A DNA stretch of 64,000 bases from Turnera subulata. Taxonomy: Eukaryota; Streptophyta; Magnoliopsida; Malpighiales; Passifloraceae. The stretch is from the NCBI GenBank assembly GCA_028386065.3, contig JAKUCV010000247.1:59631-123630 (forward strand), written 5' to 3'. Below, in pieces: positions 10,980 to 21,951 of this stretch. Both the position numbers and the translations under genes were made by a program. The notes beneath the pieces were generated by a model, which searched no databases, was not told the origin of the DNA, and worked only from the letters and a program-made list of their open reading frames with translations. The stretch's first letter is position 1, and each line of letters begins with the position of its first letter.

Positions 10980-11705
10980 NNNNNNNNNNNNNNNNNNNNN
11001 NNNNNNNNNNNNNNNNNNNNNNNNNNNNNNNNNNNNNNNNNNNNNNNNNNNNNNNNNNNNNNNNNNNNNNNNNNNNNNNNNNNNNNNNNNNNNNNNNNNN
11101 NNNNNNNNNNNNNNNNNNNNNNNNNNNNNNNNNNNNNNNNNNNNNNNNNNNNNNNNNNNNNNNNNNNNNNNNNNNNNNNNNNNNNNNNNNNNNNNNNNNN
11201 NNNNNNNNNNNNNNNNNNNNNNNNNNNNNNNNNNNNNNNNNNNNNNNNNNNNNNNNNNNNNNNNNNNNNNNNNNNNNNNNNNNNNNNNNNNNNNNNNNNN
11301 NNNNNNNNNNNNNNNNNNNNNNNNNNNNNNNNNNNNNNNNNNNNNNNNNNNNNNNNNNNNNNNNNNNNNNNNNNNNNNNNNNNNNNNNNNNNNNNNNNNN
11401 NNNNNNNNNNNNNNNNNNNNNNNNNNNNNNNNNNNNNNNNNNNNNNNNNNNNNNNNNNNNNNNNNNNNNNNNNNNNNNNNNNNNNNNNNNNNNNNNNNNN
11501 NNNNNNNNNNNNNNNNNNNNNNNNNNNNNNNNNNNNNNNNNNNNNNNNNNNNNNNNNNNNNNNNNNNNNNNNNNNNNNNNNNNNNNNNNNNNNNNNNNNN
11601 NNNNNNNNNNNNNNNNNNNNNNNNNNNNNNNNNNNNNNNNNNNNNNNNNNNNNNNNNNNNNNNNNNNNNNNNNNNNNNNNNNNNNNNNNNNNNNNNNNNN
11701 NNNNN
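10980..11705. other. Assembly gap (726 N)
   Basis: Unresolved sequence. By comparison with gene B copy 2 and LTR A4 it should contain the end of gene B, a primer-binding site and the first 200 or so bases of the second A4 LTR. Reading frames drawn across it are meaningless. Confidence 0.95.
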
Positions 11706-11921
11706 TTCAACTCACATAAACACTGTATGCGACACATGCAAACTATGGATCCAAGCCCGTCCAAGGGAAACGTCAACAGCCTGTCTGGAATGCAATATAC
11801 CTGAACCACAAATAACTCAACCTACGGGATGAAAGCCCGCAGGTGAGGGGTGAGTCCGAAGTGCCCACCGGGTAAACCCATAAGCAAATATACATATACA
11901 TACACCGTAACTATTCCAAGT
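11706..11921 (-). repeat. Truncated second LTR A4
   Basis: Matches 6069-6281 essentially base for base, including the hairpin module (11819-11867), and stops abruptly after 'ctattccaagt'. Confidence 0.85.
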
Positions 11922-11985
11922 GGCATATTGTACCAGATAATTTTTCACTATTAGTGAGGGATTATTTTTCCGTCATAAATTTCAC
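11922..11985. other. Junction filler, possibly CACTA-derived
   Basis: A 64-bp scrap between two truncated LTRs. It contains 'cactattagtgagggatta' and 'ttccgtcataa', resembling the CACTA subterminal repeats at 3440-3490 ('ttagtgagggatt', 'ttttccgtcacaa'). The similarity is short. Confidence 0.3.
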
Positions 11986-13527
11986 CGTAAAATTTATTTT
12001 ACAGTTATTTACCATAAAAATTAATCTTGGGTAATTAATTTATGATAATTTGAGCTTTGGATTCCAAAACTGAGCCCTGTCCCACGCTCGGGATTTTTCT
12101 GCGGATTTTTCGGACCAAAGTTGGAATTTTTCGGGTCCAGGAATTTTCAGAAAAGTCGGGATTAACCCCGAGTTATCGGGCCAGAAATAAAGTCAAGGGG
12201 GTACATTAGTTATTTTCTGGTCCGGACAGAACCCGCCACACATGCTGCACAGTGAGGAGTCTACAGCCGCCATTCACTGTGAGGCATGTGAACTGCCAGT
12301 ACCCTGCCCGTGCTTCACCAGTTTCATGACCATCACCTGTGTTCTTTTTTTTTTTTTCTTCTGCACTGCATGCCCTTGGTTCTCTTGCCTTAACACTGCC
12401 TCTACAAAAACTCTACAACACTCTGTTTACCTGTAAAAACCATTTCCTGCAAAACCTCTGCCAACCTTCCTTCATCACAAACCAGAAAAAAAAAAAACAA
12501 ACAAAAACATACAACACCACTGCCACGTCACCACCATCCTCCTCCTTTCTTCTTTTCTTTTCCTTCCTCCTCCACACCCGTTGCCACCACCGACCACCAC
12601 ACCAAAACGCTGTCGTTTCACTCCCCTCCTCCCGTCTTCTCACTTTTCTCCTCCTGCCGCCACCGTGGACAACAAGTCGACCCACCTGCACTTTCCCCCT
12701 CCTTCCTCCTTTCCTCTCCCCTCACCGGCCATCCTCCCTGAAGCTCGTCGCCGCCGCACGGGCCGTGACGAACCCGTCAAGCAAGTTCGCCCCTCGTCCG
12801 ATCTCCCCTGCCAACACCGACGCCGCCTCTCCTCGTTCCGGTCGCGCCACGCCCGCCCTACCGCTCGCTGTGTCGCTGTTCGCCATCGCCTGCCGAGACC
12901 GAGGTGAGCCAACCACGGGTTGTAGACAACCCCCAAGTACCCACTTCACCAGCCGGGTCATGACACTGGGTTGGGTTGACCCGGATGTCTACCTGGGCCG
13001 AGTGAGGTGAGGAGCTTGGGAGTATGGGCTAAGTGTTGGGCTGGGCGTTTTGGGTTTGAGATGGAGCTGGGCTTGTGCGCGCCTGGGCCTGCGCCTGGGC
13101 CTACACCTGGGCTTCTGCTTGGAGCTTGGGTCTGGTCTATGTAGTGGGCTAGGTAGACACTATTGGCCCAGTCTGGATTAAAAAAAAAAAAGAAAAAAAA
13201 AGAAATTCTGGAAAAAAAATAAAATCTGGAATATATATATGTTGGAAATAATTTGTGGAAATAATATTTTAGGGAAATAATATTCTGGAAATATGATTTT
13301 GGAAAAAATATTATATATATGGTAAACAATAAATATTTTAGAGGGAAATAAATTTGAAAAGGGTATTATCAAGGTAATAAAATACCGGAATAATATCTGG
13401 GTATAGGAATAAGTATAGTATTATTTTAGACACTGGAAATAGATGGTGAATTATGATGATAATAGAGAAATAACCGGGGAAGTAACCGAGACGAGTTAGT
13501 ATTTATTTTTCGGTATACGGTAGTGGC
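11986..13527 (+). repeat. Truncated LTR, Tekay subfamily A1 (5' portion)
   Basis: Begins about 35 bases into the LTR ('caccgtaaaatttattttac', compare 47840) and runs through the GC-rich block to about 13527, where it joins a reverse-oriented A2 LTR. Exon-1-like text is open in the frame 12339-12902 (about 188 codons, Pro/Ser/Ala-rich, not otherwise recognisable) up to a splice donor GAG/GTGAG at 12903/12904. Dense TGGGCY motifs lie at 13020-13150. Confidence 0.75.
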
Positions 13528-14943
13528 AAATATAGTTTTATAATATATCTTCATATTTTTCAGAAAGTATAACACACACATATATATATATATTATTTAT
13601 TATTATTATTTTCTTTCCAAATTATTTGTTCCCATTGTTATCTATTTTATTTTTTTTTTCCATTTCGGATTGGGCCAAACAATTCTACCAAATTCCAACC
13701 AATAAACCCATTAGGTTCAGCCCACAAGACCTTGATGCAGGCCCAAGCCACAAGGCCCAGGTGCAAGCATCAACAGTCCAGGGCCCGACCTATCATGACC
13801 CGGGTCAACCCGACCCACCACTGATTCACCCGGGTCGTCTGGCTCACGCACGCTCACCTTGAGCTGCAGGGGCACGCAGCGGCGGCGGCGCACGAGCAGG
13901 GGCGGCGACGGTGCTGTAGGCGAGGCGAGGACGACTCAGAGAGGAAGGCGGCAAGGCTTGGGCGGCGTCGAGTTACGGCGAAGAGAGGAGGAGAGGAGGA
14001 GAAGCGGCCGTCGGGTTCTTGCTGTCGGCGGCGCAAACAGATCGGGCTGACAGCGCGACAACACGACAGCGAAGAGACACAGCGAGGCCGAGGTGACTGC
14101 CGGCGACACGACTCGAGGCTGCAGGGCGGCGGTGCGTCAAGGAGGTGGATTCGTCGGTGCTTTACGTGGGAGTGGAGGCGACGGCGTGACCTGCTGTGGC
14201 GGCTGCAGTCGTTCGTCGGCAGGAACGAACTTATGGTGGCTGGCGGCAGCGAGCGAGGCGGCAGCAGGTGGTTGTGTCGGGTGGTGTCCGTGTGTGTGGT
14301 GTCGGTGGTGGAGGAGAAGAGGACGGTGATGATGGCGGCGGGTGTGGTGTGTGGCCGGTGGTGTGTTTGTGTGTTTATTTTTCCTTTTTTTTTCTTTCTT
14401 TTTTTATGTTATGGAGAAGAGAATTTGCAACTTCTGTACTAAGTGTAGGGAATAATCAGACAAATTTTAAGTTGGATGTTGCTTTGGGCGGGTATTGGTG
14501 TGTCTGGTGTGATAGGAATTCATGGTTTTTTTATAACAAGAAAAAGTTGAAACAAAATATTGAAGAGGATAGGATATAGGATGGGGATAATAAAAAAAAT
14601 GTTATAGTGCACCATTTGTGAATAATGGGGCTGTGATAGTGCGCACCAACAGTAGAATAAAAGAAAGAATTTGACCCAACAAAAGGTCTATTGTGCCCCT
14701 CTAGCCTCCTTTGGTTTTCTAACAAACTCAGGGATATAACCGTCAGTTTTCTAATTCAGAAAATTCCAACTCGTCACGGAAATTCCGCAAAAATATCCGG
14801 GATATGGAGTGAAACTCGGAATCGGAATCCGATGCTCGGTTTACCATGAAATAATTACCAAAGTTTGTTTCCATATGATAAATTATTGTATAAAGTCCTT
14901 TTACAGTCCCGGTAAAAACATAGATTTTACCCGGCCTGTTACA
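13528..14943 (-). repeat. Truncated 3' LTR of chromovirus A2
   Basis: Very similar to 21340-22755, with a few substitutions and small indels. Starts at 'aaatatagttttata' fused to an A1 LTR and ends with CCTGTTACA followed by the polypurine tract. Confidence 0.85.
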
Positions 14944-14960
14944 GTCTACCCCCCTTAAAA
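14944..14960 (-). other. Polypurine tract of A2
   Basis: On the minus strand 'ttttaaggggggtagac' directly abuts the LTR start; it primes plus-strand DNA synthesis. Confidence 0.75.
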
Positions 14961-14984
14961 GAATTTCGTCCTCGAAATTCAGTC

Positions 14985-17900
14985 CTATTCTGCGAAGAGA
15001 TGCGGATACTGGGACCGCATGTGTTCTTCAACTTCCCATGTAGACTCGTTTGCGGAATGCTTACTCCACTTGACCTTAACCATAGGAATGGTACGGTTCC
15101 GCCACTGCCGAACTTCTCGAGCAAGAATCTGTTCCGGCACTTCTGTGTAAGTAAGATCCTCTGCTACCTCAACATCTGCTGGGGCTACAATGTGACTAGG
15201 ATCCGACCGATGTCTCCTCAGCATAGAGACATGGAACACGTCGTGAATACGTGATAGCTCATCAGGTAAAGATAACCTGTAGGCTAGTGGTCCAATTCTC
15301 TCCACGATCTCATAAGGTCCAATATACCTTGGGCTCAGCTTCCCTCTCTTGCCGAACCTAATCACACCCTTCCAAGGTGCTACTCTGAGGAAAACCTTTT
15401 CACCAACATTATACTCCATCTCACGTCGGTGTTTGTCGACGTAGCTCTTCTGCCGATCCTGAGCAGCTCTTATACACTGTCTCACCGTCTGGATCTTGTC
15501 CACTGTCTGTTGGACTAACTCTGGTCCAATGATCAATCTCGTACCTTCTTCGTCCCAACACACTGGACTTCTACACTTCCTTCCATAGGGAGCCTCAAAA
15601 GGTGGCATACCAATGCTGGAATGATAGCCATTGTTATAAGCAAACTCTGCCAAGGGTAGATACTTATCCCAGCTCCCACTGAAGTTAAGTGCACAAGCCC
15701 TCAATATATCCTCCAATGTCTGTATAGTCCTCTCAGACTGTCCATCTGTTTGAGGATGAAAAGCGATGCTGAAACTCAACTTGGTTCCCAAAGCAGCTTG
15801 TAAACTCTTCCAGAATCGTGATGTGAATCTGGGATCTCTGTCTGAGACTATGGATTTTGGAATCCCGTGTAGCCTCACCACCTCAGCAACATACTTACCC
15901 GCCAATGTGTCCATGGTGTCAGTTTGGCGGATAGGTAGAAAATGAGCAGATTTTGTTAACCGGTCCACTATGACCCAAATGGCATCATGCTGCTTCCGAG
16001 TCATCGGTAAACCAATCACAAAATCCATAGTGATCATCTCCCACTTCCATTCTGGCACTGACAAAGACCTCAACTTTCCTGCTGGAGCTTGATGCTCAGC
16101 TTTCACCTGTTGGCAAGTAAGACATCTTGCAACATACTCTGCTACTTCCTTCTTTATACGAGGCCACCAGAAATGGCTCTTCAGGTTCTGATACATCTTG
16201 GTGCTTCCAGGATGCATCGCATATGGCGTCATATGTCCTTCTTCCAGGATCTGACTACGCAGATTGCTGACATAGGGTACACATACCCGTTCCCTAATCA
16301 TCAGTGCTCCATCAATAGCTATACGGAACTTGTCCTCTTTTCCACTCCTTACTCCTTCTTTCAGCTTGACCAGGTCGGGATCTCCATCCTGTAACTCCAC
16401 TATCCATCCCCTTAGGTTAGACTTGACACTCATGTGTGCCAGCAAAGCTCCGGTATCATCTACTGCCAAGCCAACTCCCAACTTCCTTAACTCGATAAGT
16501 GAGAACATCGAGTAACTAGTGGAGGTATCCCCTGATTGTCTCCGGCTCAAGGCATCAGCTACCACATTAGCCTTTCCTGGGTGATACTCGATAGTACAGT
16601 CATAATCATTAAGTAACTCAACCCAATGTCTCTGTCGTAGGTTAAGCTCCTTCTGAGTCATGAAGTACTTAAGACTCTTGTGGTCAGTGAAAATCCGACA
16701 CTTCTCTCCAAACAAGTAGTGTCTCCAAATCTTCAGAGCCAAAATCACAGCTGCCATCTTAAGATCATGCGTCGGATAATTCTTCTTATGAGTCCTCAAC
16801 TGCCTAGAGGCGTAGGCAATCACCTGTCCTTCTTGCATCAGCACAGCTCCTAAACCAAGTCCCGATGCATCACAAAACAACACATACTCAACTCTAGGTT
16901 TCGGTACTGTCAAAACCGGTGCTGTGGTCAGCTTCTTCTTAAGCTCTTCGAAACTCTGCTGACACTCCGGGCTCCAAACAAATACCTGTTCCTTCCTTAA
17001 TAGCTTAGTCATGGGATTGGCTAATAAGGAAAAACCTTCAATGAACCTCCGATAGTATCCTGCAAGTCCAAGAAAACTTCTGACTTCGGATACATTCTTA
17101 GGTGGTTCCCATTCCAATACGGCCTTCACCTTGGCAGGGTCAACCTTGATTCCGTCCCCGCCAACCACATGCCCAAGGAAGGAAACTTCTCCAAGCCAAA
17201 ATTCACATTTGCTGAATTTGGCATACAACTGCTTCTCCCGTAACCTCTGTAGCACTATCCTTAAATGCTCTTCATGCTCCTCCTTGCTCTTGGAGTAAAT
17301 GAGGATATCGTCGATGAAAACCACAACAAACTTATCCAAAAACTCATTCAAGACCAAGTGCATCAAGCACATGAACACTGCTGGTGCATTGGTCAATCCG
17401 AACGGTACAACTGTGAACTCGAAATGACCATACCGTGTGCGAAAGGCAGTCTTCGGTATGTCCTTCTCAGCAATCTTGATCTGATGATACCCAGACCAAA
17501 GATTAATCTTGGAAAACACAGTGGCTCCTTGCAACTGGTCAAACAAATCATCAATCCTAGGCAACGGGTACTTGTTCTTAATTGTCACCTTGTTCAGCTG
17601 GCAGTAATCTACACACATCCGTAAGCTACCATCCTTCTTCTTGACAAACAGGACTGGTGCACCCTATGGTGAGGTACTGGGTCTGATGAAACCCTTTTCT
17701 AACAGCTCATCCAACTGCTTCTTCAGCTCTTGAAGCTCTGTTGGTGCCATCCTGTATGGAGCCATCGATATGGGTGTGACTCCTGGCATCAGGTCGATGG
17801 TATACTCAACCTCTCTGTCGGGTGGCAAACCTGGCAAATCATCTGGGAAAATCTCAAGAAACTCCTTCACCACTGATATATCTCCCGGGGTAGGATCCCG

Positions 17901-18518
17901 TACATCTTCACTTGTGATGTGGTTCAGTAAAACATCCGGACCATGCAGCTTCACTCCAAACTCCTGCATAGCAGAGATGCTACACGTGGCAGCAGCTCTC
18001 CTAATTCCTGTTACCAGAACTTGTCGTCCACTATCGGAGGTCAACAGCACTTCCTTGGTCTGACAGTTCACCAGGGCATTATACCTCGACAGCCAATCCA
18101 TCCCTAGGATTATGTCGAATCCCCCCATGTTCATCACAACCAAACGAGCTAAGAAAACCTCATCATCATATGAAAGGAGAACATTCTTGCACACTTGTGT
18201 TAATCTCACCACTATGCCTGCGGGTAACCTAACCCTCAACGGACATGCTAAACTCTCACCCTTACAGCTATGTTGTATAGCAAAACTCTGAGCAATAAAA
18301 TAATGTGTGGCACCAGGATCAATCAAGGTGCATGCAATACTACCGAAAGCTGTAAAGGTACCTGCAATCACATCAACATTCTCGGGATCATCCTCAGCCG
18401 TGATCACAAATGCCCTCGGGGCGGCTGCACTCTGGTTCATAGCTGACTGTGTCCGAGTAGGAGCAGCTCCTCGTCCACGGCCTCGGCCAACTCCAGAACC
18501 ACTCGGTACACTGGCCAC
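14985..18518 (-). pseudogene. pol: Chromovirus A2 pol: protease-RT-RNase H-integrase-chromodomain
   Basis: Polyprotein for reverse transcription and integration. The part 17664-18518 holds the aspartic protease (LIDPGATH, the DPG variant usual in this clade) and the start of RT. An in-frame TAG at 17661-17663 replaces the Trp of 'TSPWGAP' seen in the other copies. The remaining 14985-17660 is fully open, with 877 residues after its first Met at 17618. Residues counted from that Met: RT catalytic FIDD at 101-104; RNase H Asp at 250 and TDH at 311-313; integrase zinc finger with C499/C502; integrase catalytic D532, D593 and E629 with the expected 35-residue spacing; chromodomain about 831-877. 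Oddity: the RNase H motif reads HDLKMA instead of HDLEMA as in copy A1, so the catalytic Glu is Lys and the enzyme is probably dead even without the stop. Confidence 0.85.
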
Positions 18519-18551
18519 TGATGCTTGTATAGTTTGAGCAGGAACAGAAAC

Positions 18552-19607
18552 TCATGACCTTCCCAACTTAGGACACGAACTCCGATAGTGCCCAACTTCA
18601 TTGCACTCAAAGCACCTCACCCTAGACAAAGGAGGTCTAAGGCGAGTGTCTCCGGATGAAGTCCCTCCAGACTGGGTCCATGAACTCCCATGATTGTTGT
18701 TGTAGCTATTGCCCCATCCTCGACCCTGAGATACTGGCATGGATTGAGTCTGCCCATACCCTGACCTGTTACCGGTGCTCTAGAACCTCTTGTTATGATT
18801 CCCAACATTCTGTGCAGATCTCCTCTTCTGAACTTCTTCCATCTCTCTCTCGTTCCCCATCCAGATAACTTCTGCTCGAAGAGCATCTGCAAGCATATCC
18901 TGGTATATCTCGTAAACTTTACACCCCATAACTGTCTGGATGCAGGATCGCAAACCATCCCAAAAACGCTTGCTTCTGGCCTCTGGTGTGGACACATACT
19001 CCGATGCATAGATGGATAAGCGATCAAACTGGATCTCATACTCGTTTACCGACTGTCCGACCTGCTGTCGCAGACTGAGAAATTCTCGCTTGAGCTGGTC
19101 CTGGTAAACATCTGTGACAAACTTCCTCCGGAACATCTCAGTAAACTGTGCCTAGGGCATGGTGACTGGTTTCGCCATGTCACGTGTTGCCGAATCCCAC
19201 CAATCCACAGCAACATTGCGAAACATGGATGCAACATACCTAGCCCACCTGTCATCTGTGCATCTCAGCTTCAGCATCACTCGGTGAGCTTGTCGAAGCC
19301 ATTCATCAACTGCCTGTGGGTTAGTAACCCCTGTAAAAGCATCAAGACCTAGCTTGGACAACTTGGTGTAAACAGGGTCCTCAACAGGTCCTTGATTCTC
19401 CTGTTCACGAGCTTCTCTGGCCTCTAAGCGAGCATCCCTAGCTTCCTGAAGCTGCAGAATCTGCGCCATGGTATGCATGATCTGTGTTGTGTCACCCGGT
19501 ACTACCGCGGGTACTTGTCCACCCACGACCGGTTGCGGCTGATCAACCGATACTTGGTCATCTTCCAAACGCTGCTCAGCATGCTGGTTTCCTCCCACCG
19601 GATCCAT
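18552..19607 (-). pseudogene. gag: Chromovirus A2 gag
   Basis: Capsid/nucleocapsid protein that packages element RNA. Starts at ATG 19607 (MDPVGG), seven bases after a splice-acceptor-like 'catatag' also present in the other copies. The capsid domain includes 'WLRQAHRVM' and 'MFRRKF'. A CCHC zinc knuckle (C-F-E-C..GH....C) lies near the C-terminus, within 18552-18740. In-frame stops: TAG at about 19151-19153 (Trp in related copies), TAG at about 18780 (Gln in A1) and TGA at about 18549 (Gly in A1). Gag would read into pol without a frame change in the undamaged form. Confidence 0.8.
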
Positions 19608-19710
19608 TCGTACCTATATGAAGATGTATGCATGCATGTTATGACAAGAAAATGACCGGACTATGCACATATAGGCAACAAACAAGCACATTTTTCCCCT
19701 AAGGACCTAC

Positions 19711-19730
19711 TGCCTGCTCCGCTACCAAAC
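19711..19730 (-). other. Primer-binding site of A2
   Basis: On the minus strand 'TTTGGTAGCGGAGCAGGCA' directly follows the LTR end. TGGTAGCGGAGC resembles the initiator-Met tRNA 3' end complement (TGGTATCAGAGC) and is shared by all Tekay copies and the copia element here. Confidence 0.7.
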
Positions 19731-20084
19731 TGAAGCGCCCCGACCTGTATTTACCGTACACGGTAAACACGTGCCAGAACTGTTCTTACTACAGTAGCAG
19801 ACAGTACATACAATATAAAACTGCAAAACAAGCAATCTCCAAATACAACATCTGTCACCCGATCCCGGGGACCATTATTCAAGCCACAACAGCAGTAGCA
19901 GAAACATATAATACATGATACAACAAAGTAAGTAGTACAGCAACACAACATGTAAAATACAGCAACATATGATAATCAGCAGCGGAAGACTTAGAATGAG
20001 ATGCAGCGGAGGTATAGATCCGGGGTCTGGTGGAGTGGAAACAGCGGCTGGCCGAACCACATACCTGTACTACGAGCAACTCAT

Positions 20085-20133
20085 CCTACGGGATGAAACC
20101 CCGCAGGCGAGGGGTGAGTCCGAAGTGCTCACC
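20085..20133 (-). other. Two-hairpin module of LTR A2
   Basis: CCTACGGG (20085-20092) pairs with CCCGCAGG (20100-20107); GGTGAG (20113-20118) pairs perfectly with CTCACC (20128-20133). Confidence 0.65.
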
Positions 20134-20340
20134 GACGAAGGATAAACAGTAATATGCATGCAACACAATACTTTCGAAATAAAGTTCCAGCAAGGACATA
20201 ACAGTGAAACAATCAGAATATAACTGAGCCAAGACCAAAAGAATAATTACTTTTAATTCCAATTTTATCTTCCGGGCCCCATCACTGGACAAGCTAGGAA
20301 TCAGACCTGGATATCAACATATTTCGGGTGCCAGATCAAA

Positions 20341-20440
20341 ATCAAGAGAACCCAGGGATAGACATCCCAAAATAAAACCCAGGGATAGACATCCCAAATA
20401 TATCAACGGGATAGACATCCCAAGCATAGACATGCTTTCA
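20341..20440. repeat. GGGATAGACATCCC minisatellite
   Basis: Three palindromic copies of GGGAT-AGAC-ATCCC plus a degenerate fourth. Confidence 0.75.
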
Positions 20441-20704
20441 CAAGAACCCAGGTCATGGCCACCACGAAACAGTCTTTACCCATCGAGTCAGACCACTACT
20501 TTCCACGTGATAATAAAGTCGTCAACACAACTACCAATTATCCTATTATCTCATCATGTCGGTATATCCACAATCAACAAATCAACAACCATAACAATAA
20601 TACCAAAATCAACTCATTTGGCTCAGCTGTTCAATCAGGCAAAATAATCACAGAAAAACAAACACAGCATCATGTGCAACATATCAAAGGTTATCCATCC
20701 TCAC

Positions 20705-20783
20705 CTTAGCCGATTTCCCTACTCCTGAAAGTCCTCAAATTGTCCCGTCTCCGGTTCCTCGGAATACTGTTCGTTATCGGCTC
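20705..20783 (-). other. Predicted LTR internal exon (A2)
   Basis: Minus-strand exon of 79 nt between acceptor 'ccatatag' and donor 'ctaag/gtgagg'. In phase 1 it encodes G-A-D-N-E-Q...E-E-P-E...F-x-E and a stop. Joined to the open frame ending 'LAPAAQ' upstream of the donor at about 21673 it would give a protein of about 114 residues. Splicing is inferred. Confidence 0.45.
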
Positions 20784-21375
20784 CTATATGGCAAATAACA
20801 ACATATATTCACATAAGATGCACATAAATGCAAATGATGCTATATCGTAAAAGTAAGACCTAGTCTGGATCGTCTACGTCCCGGTGAAGCCCCGTTATCA
20901 TCATCGTTCACCTTTTATTATTCCTGCGTCAAAATACTATACTATACCTATACCCGGTTATTATTCCGGTATATACTTTGATAATACCCTTTCTAAATTA
21001 TTTCATAAAAATAATTATATTCCATATATATCTCCCAAAATATTATTTCCAGAAAAACAAATCTTATTATCATTCTTTTCCTATTAAATTTCCAGGATTA
21101 TATCTATTTTATTTTCCAAAAAAATAATAATTATTATCACTTATATTCTTTTCTAGGAATATTAAATAGTCTTTCTAGAAGTTATTCACATATATCTATA
21201 TATATATTTTTCCGGTAAAACATCTACCAGATATATACCTTCAAGGTATTTACTATAGCCATATTGTAATTATTTAACCTCTTGAAAATAATGTAATAGG
21301 GTAATTACTCCATTATTATTTTCTTTCCTCCAAATATAGTTTTATACTATATCTTCATATTTTCCAGAAAGTATA

Positions 21376-21407
<32 letters not shown>

Positions 21408-21657
21408 TATTTATTATTATTATTTTCTTTCCAAATTATTTGTTCCCATTGTTATCTATTTTATTTTTTTTTTTCATTTCGGATTGGGCCAAACAATTCT
21501 ACCAAATTCCAACCAATAAACCCATTAGGTTCAGCCCACAAGACCTTAATGCAGGCCCAAGCCACAAGGCCCAGGTGCAAGCATCAACAGTCCAGGGCCC
21601 GACCTATCATGACCCGGGTCAACCCGACCCACCACTGATTCACCCGGGTCGTCTGGG

Positions 21658-21951
21658 TCACGCACGCTCACCTTGAGCTGCAGGGGCAAGGAGCGGCGGC
21701 GGCGCACGAGCAGGGGCGGTGACGGTGCTGTAGGCGAGGCGAGGACGACTCGGAGAGGAAGGCGGCAAGGCTTGGGCGGCGTCGAGTTGCGGCGAAGAGA
21801 GGAGGAGAGGAGGAGAAGCGGCCGTCGGGTTCTTGCTGTCGGCGGCGCAAACAGATCGGGCTGACGGCGCGACGACACGACGGCAAAGAGACACAGCGAG
21901 GCCGAGGTGACTGCAGGCGTGACTCGAGGCTGCAGGGCGGCGGCGCGTCAA
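21658..21951 (-). other. LTR-borne exon-1 open frame (A2)
   Basis: A 97-codon frame, basic N-terminus, then Ala/Pro/Ser-rich. It reaches the splice donor in the phase that joins exon 20705-20783; the last four codons as drawn are intronic. Not recognisable as any known family. Low complexity keeps confidence low. Confidence 0.3.

Larger units (their letters stand above)
5870..11921 (-). mobile_element. Non-autonomous Tekay-LTR element carrying genes A and B antisense
   Basis: The 3' LTR is 5870-9109. Next to it, 9110-9150 retains only the last 40 or so bases of a chromovirus interior: a polypurine tract reading 'ttaaggtgggtagaa' on the minus strand, preceded by the usual 'gaatttcggggacgaaattc'. 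The rest of the interior contains no gag-pol. It holds gene A (9296-9673) and gene B (10573 onward), both on the plus strand, opposite to LTR sense. The second LTR emerges from the N-gap at 11706 and is truncated at about 11921. Its visible 213 bases match 6069-6281 almost perfectly. By offset its outer end falls near 11510, giving an interior of about 2.4 kb. The flank before 5870 is 'acaag'; the matching duplication is lost with the truncated side. Confidence 0.6.

Noticed and set aside
10850..11832. Very long open frames across the N-run on both strands
   Set aside because: They are open only because unknown bases are read through; only 10573-10979 has sequence support.
12339..13010. 223-codon open frame as a stand-alone protein gene
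   Set aside because: It is the LTR GC-rich block; only its part before the donor at 12903 is kept as a possible exon 1.
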